Part shown: positions 1 to 5,314 of the stretch, in pieces | Layout of the letters: each line of letters starts with the position of its first letter | Numbering within the stretch: position 1 is the first letter of the stretch | Assembly (NCBI GenBank): GCA_015485375.1 | Contig: WFTU01000117.1 | Coordinates: 1-6,037 of the forward strand | Source: Paracoccaceae bacterium | GTDB lineage: Bacteria > Pseudomonadota > Alphaproteobacteria > Rhodobacterales > Rhodobacteraceae | Direction of reading: 5' to 3' | Length of the DNA stretch: 6,037 nt | Notes under the pieces: model-generated | Told to the model about the DNA's origin: nothing | The model's input: the letters and a program-made list of their open reading frames with translations, nothing else | The model's database searches: none | Position numbers and translations under genes: made by a program

Positions 1-639
1 CATCAGGACGGGGTTCTGAAAAATGCCGAGACCTTCGAGATCATGCGCCCCGAGGATATCGGGCTGAGCGAAACCAATCTGGTGATGGGCAAAAATTCGG
101 GCCGCGCGGCGCTGCGCTCGAAGCTGGAGGATCTGGGTTACGAGCTGGGCGACAACCAGTTGAAGGACGTGTTCGTGCGCTTCAAGGAACTGGCCGACCG
201 CAAGAAGGAAATCTATGACGAGGACCTGATTGCCCTGATGTCGGAAAATTCCTCGGAAGCGGCGCATGACCACATTCAGGTGAAATTCCTGCGCGTGATC
301 TGCGGCACCGAGGCACCGCAATCGGCCGACCTGACGCTGGTGGTTGACGGGGAAACCCATCAGGTGACCGCCACCGGCGACGGGCCGGTGGACGCCACGT
401 TCAATGCGATCAAGATGGTGTTCCCGCATGATGCGAAGCTGGCGCTCTATCAGGTGCATGCGGTGACCGAGGGCACGGATGCGCAGGCCACCGTGTCTGT
501 GCGGATGGAGGAGGACGGCAAGATTGTGACCGGCCAGTCGTCCGATACCGATACGGTTGTAGCTTCGGCCAAGGCCTATGTGAATGCGCTCAACAAGCTG
601 ATCGTGCGGCGGGAAAAATCCGCGCCGGCGGCGCTCTAG
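1..639 (+). CDS. leuA: 2-isopropylmalate synthase, C-terminal part (5' end outside window)
   Basis: LeuA condenses acetyl-CoA with 2-oxoisovalerate to give 2-isopropylmalate, the first committed step of leucine synthesis, in the cytoplasm. The frame is open from base 1 and encodes 212 residues up to a TAG stop, so somewhat under half of a usual LeuA of about 500 or more residues. It begins at the conserved HQDG motif that closes the catalytic region (HQDGVLKNAETFEIMRPEDIGL). The linker motif GKNSGRAALRSKLEDLGY follows at fragment residues 30-47. From about residue 92 to 205 lies the regulatory LeuA-dimer domain, which in this family binds leucine for feedback inhibition; GDGPVDA at 126-132 is its signature. 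The ATG at 43 is internal, not a start, because homology continues upstream to base 1. The product is unrelated to the shape genes downstream. LeuA and homocitrate or citramalate synthases share this fold; the intact dimer domain and motif wording favour LeuA. Confidence 0.95.
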   Translation, partial: HQDGVLKNAETFEIMRPEDIGLSETNLVMGKNSGRAALRSKLEDLGYELGDNQLKDVFVRFKELADRKKEIYDEDLIALMSENSSEAAHDHIQVKFLRVICGTEAPQSADLTLVVDGETHQVTATGDGPVDATFNAIKMVFPHDAKLALYQVHAVTEGTDAQATVSVRMEEDGKIVTGQSSDTDTVVASAKAYVNALNKLIVRREKSAPAAL

Positions 640-657
640 CGCAAGCGACATATTCTT

Positions 658-682
658 TGCCCCGTCTGCTGCGGGCGGGGCA
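658..682 (+). terminator. Hairpin after leuA, possible terminator
   Basis: Nineteen bases after the leuA stop there is a 9-bp stem (TGCCCCGTC at 658-666 with GGCGGGGCA at 674-682, including one G-T pair) and a 7-nt loop. The stem is GC-rich and well placed to end the leuA transcript. No T-run follows it (next bases GAGGAATTAC), so it is not a classical intrinsic terminator. It could be a weak or Rho-assisted terminator, or only a 3'-end stabilising structure. Confidence 0.5.
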
Positions 683-718
683 GAGGAATTACAGAAATGT
701 TATTTTGCACCCTGATTC

Positions 719-727
719 TGCTATACT
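719..727 (+). promoter_or_regulatory. Candidate extended -10 promoter for the mre operon
   Basis: TG at 719-720, one spacer base, then TATACT at 722-727 make an extended -10 element (TGnTATACT). I see no convincing -35 hexamer at 16-18 bp upstream; TTGCAC at 705-710 is only 11 bp away, too close for a normal spacer. Extended -10 promoters often tolerate a poor -35. Transcription would start near 734 and give a leader of about 138 nt before mreB. A GANTC site (GATTC, 714-718) abuts it. Confidence 0.4.
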
Positions 728-758
728 TGCACAAAACATAGGCGCGATGCTGCCAACC

Positions 759-787
759 GGCCGCAAACTTGCAGTTTTCGAACGGCC
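759..787 (+). repeat. Composite inverted repeat in the mreB leader
   Basis: Outer arms GGCCG (759-763) and CGGCC (783-787) enclose inner arms AAACT (765-769) and AGTTT (773-777) around a TGC loop (770-772). The result is ten base pairs with a 1 x 5 internal asymmetry. If transcription starts near 734 it lies in the 5' leader as an RNA stem-loop. At the DNA level, AAACT-TGC-AGTTT could be an operator. No known regulator motif is recognised. Confidence 0.35.
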
Positions 788-804
788 TATATTTCGTCGC
801 CCTC

Positions 805-834
805 TTTACCCCGAGCCCCTGAAAACCCTATAAC
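805..834 (+). promoter_or_regulatory. Second candidate sigma-70-type promoter, close to mreB
   Basis: TTTACC (805-810, 4 of 6 matches to TTGACA) and TATAAC (829-834, 5 of 6 matches to TATAAT) are separated by 18 bp. Transcription would begin near 841, giving a short leader of about 30 nt. The match is moderate and could be chance. It is an alternative or an addition to the candidate promoter at 719-727. Confidence 0.35.
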
Positions 835-871
835 GGGCGGGAGCAACGGGCCGCTTTGGCCGCAATAAATC

Positions 872-1924
872 ATGGGGCAAAGAATGTTTGGGTCACTGGG
901 AAGCATGTTATCCGCCGATATGGCGATTGATCTGGGAACGGCGAATACGCTGGTTTACGTCAAGGGCAAGGGGATTATCCTCAACGAGCCTTCGGTGGTG
1001 GCCTATCATATCCGCGATGGCAAGAAGCAGGTGCTGGCCGTGGGCGAGGATGCCAAGCTGATGTTGGGGCGCACCCCCGGCTCCATCGAGGCGATCCGCC
1101 CGATGCGCGACGGGGTCATTGCCGATTTCGATGTGGCCGAGGAGATGATCAAGCACTTTATCAAGAAGGTCCACAAGCGCGGCAGTTTTGCCAAACCGAA
1201 GATTATCATCTGCGTGCCGCATGGCGCCACGCCGGTGGAGAAACGCGCCATTCGGGAATCCGTGCTGCAGGCCGGTGCGCGCAAGGCGGGGCTGATTGCC
1301 GAGCCGATTGCGGCCGCCATCGGGGCAGGTATGCCGATCACCGATCCGACCGGCAACATGGTCGTCGATATCGGTGGCGGCACCACCGAGGTGGCCGTGC
1401 TGTCGCTGGGCGACATCGTTTATGCACGCTCCGTGCGTGTTGGTGGCGACCGGATGGATGACGCCATCGTTTCCTATCTGCGCCGCCAGCACAATCTGCT
1501 GGTCGGGGAAAGCACGGCAGAGCGGGTGAAGACCTCCATCGGCACGGCGCGCATGCCCGAGGACGGGCGCGGGCTGAGCATGGAAATTCGCGGGCGCGAC
1601 CTGCTGAACGGTGTGCCGAAAGAAATCGAGATCACGCAGGCTCAAGTGGCCGAGGCTCTGGCCGAACCGGTGCAGCAGATCTGCGAGGCGGTGATGACCG
1701 CACTGGAATCCACCCCGCCGGATCTGGGTGCGGATATTGTCGATCGCGGCGTGATGCTGACCGGTGGCGGGGCATTGCTCGGCGATCTGGATCTGGCGCT
1801 GCGCGAGCAGACCGGTCTGGCGATCTCGGTCGCGGATGAATCGCTTAACTGCGTGGCCCTTGGCACCGGCAAGTCGCTGGAATTCGAAAACCAGCTTTTG
1901 CATGTCATTGACTATGGGAACTAG
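872..1924 (+). CDS. mreB: Rod shape-determining actin homologue MreB
   Basis: MreB is a cytoplasmic actin-like ATPase. It forms membrane-bound antiparallel filaments that orient the elongasome (MreC, MreD, RodA, PBP2) along the side wall. The 350-residue protein is full length for the family (about 345-350). Actin-fold nucleotide motifs are present in order: phosphate-1 DLGTANT at 20-26, AEPIAAAIGAG at 143-153 (connect region), phosphate-2 DIGGGTT at 166-172, and the adenosine motif GVMLTGGGALLGDL at 293-306. The N-terminus before residue 16 (MFGSLGSMLSAD) is short and partly hydrophobic, fitting the membrane-anchoring segment of Gram-negative MreB. The start is uncertain. ATG 872 has no evident ribosome-binding site; in-frame ATG 884 would give 346 residues and fits the family equally well. 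Codon 13 is TTA (908-910), the only such codon in the gene. It is the first gene of the cluster, 5 nt before mreC. MreB-like paralogues such as Mbl are possible in other phyla, but the operon context supports MreB. Confidence 0.97.
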   Translation: MGQRMFGSLGSMLSADMAIDLGTANTLVYVKGKGIILNEPSVVAYHIRDGKKQVLAVGEDAKLMLGRTPGSIEAIRPMRDGVIADFDVAEEMIKHFIKKVHKRGSFAKPKIIICVPHGATPVEKRAIRESVLQAGARKAGLIAEPIAAAIGAGMPITDPTGNMVVDIGGGTTEVAVLSLGDIVYARSVRVGGDRMDDAIVSYLRRQHNLLVGESTAERVKTSIGTARMPEDGRGLSMEIRGRDLLNGVPKEIEITQAQVAEALAEPVQQICEAVMTALESTPPDLGADIVDRGVMLTGGGALLGDLDLALREQTGLAISVADESLNCVALGTGKSLEFENQLLHVIDYGN

Positions 1925-1933
1925 TTCCCGTGG
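1912..1933 (+). promoter_or_regulatory. Hairpin across the mreB stop and mreC start (possible coupling element)
   Basis: A perfect 14-bp DNA palindrome GGGAACTAGTTCCC lies at 1916-1929. In RNA it folds as GGGAA/UUCCC with a CUAG loop containing the mreB UAG stop (1922-1924). The stem extends outward through U1915-G1930, A1914-U1931, U1913-G1932 and C1912-G1933, so the whole mreC GUG start (1930-1932) is paired. The only Shine-Dalgarno-like bases for mreC, GGGAA at 1916-1920, are also in the stem. A ribosome ending on mreB would melt it. The pairing is visible; the regulatory role is inferred. Confidence 0.45.
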
Positions 1934-2841
1934 CGGCGCCGGATAACTCTGTTTCCCACTCGTGGCGGCTGCTGCGCCGCCTGATACTGGGCATTCTGGT
2001 GCTGTCGCTTCTGGGCATGTTTTTTCTGTCACGGATCGACAATCCGCGGGCCGAGCGTATCCGTATGGCGATTGTCGACCGTTTCTATCCCGGGTTCGAC
2101 TGGGCACTGAAGCCGGTGACTGCCATGTCGCGGATGCTGGCCGATTTCCAGTCCTATACGCGCGTCTATGCCCAGAACCAGGAATTGCGCGGCGAATTGC
2201 AGAGCATGAAAGGCTGGCGCGAGGCCGCCTTGCAGCTGGAGCAGAAAAACGCGCAGTTGCTGGCGCTCAACAACGTGAAACTCAATCCGCGGCTTTCGTT
2301 CATCACCGGCGAGGTGACGACGGATTCCGGCGGGCCGTTCAGCCAGTCGGCGCTGGTGAATATCGGGCGTCAGGACGGGGTGCGCGATGGTTCGGCCGCT
2401 GTCGACGGGTTGGGGCTGGTCGGGCGGATTGTCGGCGTGGGCGAGCGGACCTCGCGCGTGCTGTTCCTGTCCGATGTGAACTCCAGCGTTCCGGTGGTGA
2501 TTATCCCGTCGGGGCGGCGGGCGATTGTGCAGGGGGATAACTCCGTTGTGCCGCCGATCGAGTTTCTCGATTCGCAAGTCGGGGTGCAGGCGGGCAACCG
2601 TGTGATGACATCGGGCGACGGCAATGTGTTTCCGGCCGATATCCTGATCGGGCAGGTGGTGGTCGATCCGCAGGGGCGCTTCAGGGTGCGTCTGGCGGCG
2701 GACTACGAAAATCTGGAATTTATCCGTGTGCTGCAGACCACACCGATCGAGCGGATCGACGGGGTGGGCGAGATCGTCGGGGCCTTGCCCCCGGGCGAAC
2801 CCGAACCTGCACCGGAACCGGCAGCGGAGGCGGGCGAATGA
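1930..2841 (+). CDS. mreC: Rod shape-determining protein MreC
   Basis: MreC is a bitopic inner-membrane protein. Its periplasmic part oligomerises and binds PBP2, helping to switch on RodA-PBP2 wall synthesis. The 303-residue product has a short cytoplasmic N-terminus with basic residues (RLLRR), one transmembrane segment at about 18-34, and a predicted coiled coil at about 75-116 (YTRVYAQNQELRGELQ…LEQKNAQLLALNN). The beta-rich MreC core runs from about 120 to 276 (DGVRDGSAAVDGLGLVGRIVGVG, MTSGDGNVFPADILIGQV). The last 15 or so residues are an acidic Pro/Glu/Ala tail, probably disordered. The start is GTG at 1930, five bases after the mreB stop; the next in-frame ATG (codon 30) would cut the membrane segment, so GTG is preferred. 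The ribosome-binding site is weak (GGGAA, nine bases away) and lies in a hairpin, suggesting expression depends on mreB translation. It overlaps mreD by 4 nt (ATGA). Confidence 0.95.
   Translation: MAAPDNSVSHSWRLLRRLILGILVLSLLGMFFLSRIDNPRAERIRMAIVDRFYPGFDWALKPVTAMSRMLADFQSYTRVYAQNQELRGELQSMKGWREAALQLEQKNAQLLALNNVKLNPRLSFITGEVTTDSGGPFSQSALVNIGRQDGVRDGSAAVDGLGLVGRIVGVGERTSRVLFLSDVNSSVPVVIIPSGRRAIVQGDNSVVPPIEFLDSQVGVQAGNRVMTSGDGNVFPADILIGQVVVDPQGRFRVRLAADYENLEFIRVLQTTPIERIDGVGEIVGALPPGEPEPAPEPAAEAGE
2826..2830 (+). promoter_or_regulatory. Strong ribosome-binding site for mreD
   Basis: GGAGG lies inside the end of mreC, seven bases before the mreD ATG at 2838. It fixes the mreD start and the ATGA overlap with the mreC stop. 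Confidence 0.8.
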
Positions 2842-3374
2842 ACACGGCTCCGCGTCACTGGACCAATATGCTGCTGTTCCTGCTGATCGGTATGGTCAGC
2901 ATCGGCATACCGATGATCCCGATGGGGCTGGCGGCCAACAGTATACCGTTCCCCGATCTGCTCTATGTGGTCATCGTTGCCTGGATTATCCGCCGCCCCG
3001 ACAGCGCGCCGATGTTGCTGGTGGCCTTTCTGGCATTGCTGGGCGATGCGCTGCTGATGCGCCCGCTCGGGCTCTGGGCGGTGTTGTTGCTGGCGGGGAG
3101 CGAGGCTTTGCGGGCCAGCAAACGGGCCTTTCGCGACATTCCGTTCGTGCTGGAATGGGCCTATGTCGCGGGGTTGTTCGTAGTGCTGAACGTGCTGCAA
3201 AACCTGCTGTTGCTGGTGACATTTACTCCGATGCACGGGTTTGGCGCGGTATTCGGCCATGTGCTGCGCACGGTGGCGATCTATCCGCTGGTGGTGGCGT
3301 TTTTGCACTGGGGGCTGCGCATTCGCGCGCCGCGCCGCGATACCCGCCCGAACCGTGTCGGGGTGGTGTTGTGA
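2838..3374 (+). CDS. mreD: Rod shape-determining membrane protein MreD
   Basis: MreD is a small polytopic inner-membrane protein of the elongasome that works with MreC to regulate RodA-PBP2. Its biochemical activity is not settled. The 178-residue length is usual (about 160-180). Hydrophobic segments, judged by eye, lie at about 11-33, 41-51, 57-73, 77-91, 103-129 and 137-158, consistent with five or six membrane passes. The conserved-looking FPDLLYVVIVAW (38-49) and GDALLMRPLGLWA (69-81) stretches match MreD of related bacteria. The C-terminus is short and basic (RIRAPRRDTRPNR), likely cytoplasmic. The start ATG at 2838 is set by a GGAGG seven bases upstream and overlaps the mreC stop (ATGA). 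Its own TGA overlaps the GTG start of mrdA (GTGA at 3371-3374). MreD sequences diverge greatly, so the call leans partly on position between mreC and mrdA. Confidence 0.92.
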   Translation: MNTAPRHWTNMLLFLLIGMVSIGIPMIPMGLAANSIPFPDLLYVVIVAWIIRRPDSAPMLLVAFLALLGDALLMRPLGLWAVLLLAGSEALRASKRAFRDIPFVLEWAYVAGLFVVLNVLQNLLLLVTFTPMHGFGAVFGHVLRTVAIYPLVVAFLHWGLRIRAPRRDTRPNRVGVVL

Positions 3375-5314
3375 GGGCGCCGGTGCATGGTCGCAAGGAG
3401 CGGAGCCGCCGTATCACGCGACGCGGGCTGATGCTGATGGGCATCCAGTTCGGGGTTATCGGCACGCTCGGGTGGCGCATGCGCCAGTTGCAGGTGGAAC
3501 AGTCCGACCAGTATCGCCTGCTGGCCGAGGAAAACCGCATCAACATCCGCCTGATCGCGCCGGAGCGCGGGCTGATTTTCGACCGCAAGGGTGTACTGAT
3601 CGCGCAGAACCAGCCGAACTATCGTATTGTTATGGTGCGCGAGCAGGCGGAAAATGCCGATCAGGTGCTGGAGCGTCTGGCGCGGCTCATCAACCTGCCG
3701 GATGCGGATCGCGACGAAGTGCTGAAGGATATGTATAAACGCAGCCCCTTCCTGCCGGTGACGGTCAAACAGCATATGAGCTGGGAAGAATTCGCGCTGG
3801 TTGCCGCCAACGGGCCGTCGTTGCCCGGGGTGATTACCGATGTAGGGCTGAACCGGAACTACCCGTTCAAAGAGACCTACGCCCATCTGGTCGGCTATGT
3901 CGGGCCGGTCAGCGAGCGCGACCTGTCGAAAATGGACGATCCCGACCCGTTGTTCCAGATCCCGCGCTTTCCGATCGGCAAGACCGGCGTGGAACGCACG
4001 TTGGAAGAAACCCTGCGCGGCACCGCCGGTATCAGCCGGATCGAGGTGAACTCCACCGGCCGCGTTATGCGCGAGCTGGGCCGGGACGAGGCGACGCCCG
4101 GCAAGGATGTGCAGCTGACCATTGATACGAAACTGCAGGACTATGCCATCAACCGTCTGGCGCCGGAGAGCGCGGCGGCGGTGGTGATGGAGGTGGACAC
4201 CGGCGATATCGTCGCCATGGCCTCGGCGCCCGGTTTCAACCCCAACAGTTTTGTTCTGGGGATTTCCAACGAGGAATGGAAACCGCTGCGCGACAGCAAG
4301 TATCGCCCGTTGTCGGACAAATCGGTTTCGGGGGCCTATCCGCCCGGCTCCACCTTCAAGATGGCGGTGGCGCTTGCAGCGCTGGAAGAAGGATTGATCG
4401 ACTCCGAGGAAATCATCATCTGCCGCGGCTTTATCGAGGTTGGCGGACGGCGTTTCCACTGCTGGAAACGGGGTGGCCACGGACGGGTCGATCTGAACAA
4501 GAGCCTCGAGCAGTCCTGTGATGTCTATTACTACGAAGTGGCGCGGCGCATCGGGATCGAGAAGATTGCCGAAATGGCGCGGCGGCTCGGCATGGGGCAG
4601 GAGTTCGATATTCCGCTCTCGGCCATGTCCTCGGGGCTGATACCGGACAAGGCCTATAAGCAGCGACTGTTTGGCGAGAACTGGCTGCTCGGCGATACAC
4701 TGAACGCGGGGATCGGGCAGGGGTTCGTTCTGGCCTCGCCGATCCAGCTGGCGGTGATGACCTCGCGGTTGGCGACCGGTAAACAGGTACTGCCGAATCT
4801 TGTTGCCTCGCTTGACGGGGTGCCGCAGCGCCGTGCCGAGGTGGCGGATATGGGGCTGGAGGAAACCTCGCTCGAATATATGCGCGAGGGGATGTATGCG
4901 GTGGTGAATTCCAATCGCGGTACCGCCTACAAGGCGCGGATCGACGACAAGGACAACCTGATGGCCGGGAAAACCGGCACCTCGCAGGTCAAGGGGATCA
5001 CCATGGCCGAGCGCGAGGCCGGATTGCTCAAGGCCGACGAGGTGCCGTGGGAAAACCGCGAACACGCGCTGTTCGTCTGTTTCGCGCCCTATGACAAACC
5101 GAAATACGCGGTGGCGGTGGTGGTCGAACACGGCGGCAGCGGTTCCGGCACGGCAGCCCCGATCGCCCGCGATATCATGATGCGCGCGCTCTATGACGGC
5201 GAGCCGCCGCTCAGCGCCTATCCGCCCGCCGAACGTAACCGGATACGGGCGGAGCAGGAGCGCGCCCGCGCGGCCGAACAGGCCGCCTTGCAGGAAAACG
5301 GAGAGGGGCAATGA
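3371..5314 (+). CDS. mrdA: Penicillin-binding protein 2, elongation transpeptidase
   Basis: PBP2 is the class B transpeptidase that cross-links new peptidoglycan made by RodA during cell elongation. It is anchored in the inner membrane with its catalytic domain in the periplasm. From GTG 3371 it has 647 residues, usual for the family. A basic N-terminus (RKERSRRITRRG) precedes a membrane segment at about 19-35. The dimerisation or pedestal region starts near 55 and includes the conserved PERGLIFDRKG (64-74). Transpeptidase motifs are complete: STFK at 327-330 (acyl-enzyme serine 327), SCD at 382-384 and KTGT at 534-537. C351, C364, H370 and C383 fall where a zinc site is known in other PBP2 proteins. 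A charged Glu/Arg/Ala tail (about 617-647) follows the catalytic domain. The GTG at 3371 overlaps the mreD stop by 4 nt; a second in-frame GTG at 3383, preceded by GAGGG, is a possible start (643 residues). The same frame is open upstream across mreD, but homology begins only here. FtsI is the main alternative; the SxD motif and context favour PBP2. Confidence 0.96.
   Translation: MRAPVHGRKERSRRITRRGLMLMGIQFGVIGTLGWRMRQLQVEQSDQYRLLAEENRINIRLIAPERGLIFDRKGVLIAQNQPNYRIVMVREQAENADQVLERLARLINLPDADRDEVLKDMYKRSPFLPVTVKQHMSWEEFALVAANGPSLPGVITDVGLNRNYPFKETYAHLVGYVGPVSERDLSKMDDPDPLFQIPRFPIGKTGVERTLEETLRGTAGISRIEVNSTGRVMRELGRDEATPGKDVQLTIDTKLQDYAINRLAPESAAAVVMEVDTGDIVAMASAPGFNPNSFVLGISNEEWKPLRDSKYRPLSDKSVSGAYPPGSTFKMAVALAALEEGLIDSEEIIICRGFIEVGGRRFHCWKRGGHGRVDLNKSLEQSCDVYYYEVARRIGIEKIAEMARRLGMGQEFDIPLSAMSSGLIPDKAYKQRLFGENWLLGDTLNAGIGQGFVLASPIQLAVMTSRLATGKQVLPNLVASLDGVPQRRAEVADMGLEETSLEYMREGMYAVVNSNRGTAYKARIDDKDNLMAGKTGTSQVKGITMAEREAGLLKADEVPWENREHALFVCFAPYDKPKYAVAVVVEHGGSGSGTAAPIARDIMMRALYDGEPPLSAYPPAERNRIRAEQERARAAEQAALQENGEGQ
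5300..5303 (+). promoter_or_regulatory. Strong ribosome-binding site for rodA
   Basis: GGAG, within a GGAGAGGGG purine run at the end of mrdA, sits seven bases before the rodA ATG at 5311 and supports that start. Confidence 0.75.

Noticed and set aside
849..863. GGCCGC direct repeat and short GGCC inverted repeat just before mreB
   Set aside because: Only 4-6 bp units in GC-rich DNA; too short to separate from chance.
640..871. Small gene or RNA gene in the leuA-mreB gap
   Set aside because: No open frame with a start and ribosome-binding site, and no tRNA-like cloverleaf, was seen; only promoter-like and hairpin elements.
908..2107. Long antisense open frame opposite mreB and early mreC (399 codons)
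   Set aside because: It is in register with mreB codons and ends exactly at the single TTA codon; the protein is shadow-like, and mreB/mreC homology on the other strand is unambiguous.
1962..2540. Alternative-frame + strand open frame inside mreC
   Set aside because: It is Gly/Arg/Ala-rich with no family resemblance, while the overlapping mreC frame has a membrane segment, coiled coil and conserved core.
2726..3370. Upstream in-frame extension of the mrdA reading frame across mreD (215 extra codons)
   Set aside because: The extension has no membrane or PBP2-like sequence and overlaps a convincing mreD. PBP2 similarity begins just after GTG 3371, which makes the usual 4-nt overlap with the mreD stop.
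3281..5311. Very long antisense open frame opposite mrdA (676 codons)
   Set aside because: It lies exactly in register with the mrdA codons, so it is open only because mrdA avoids TTA, CTA and TCA. Its translation is a His/Arg/Gln-rich low-information sequence with no recognisable domain.
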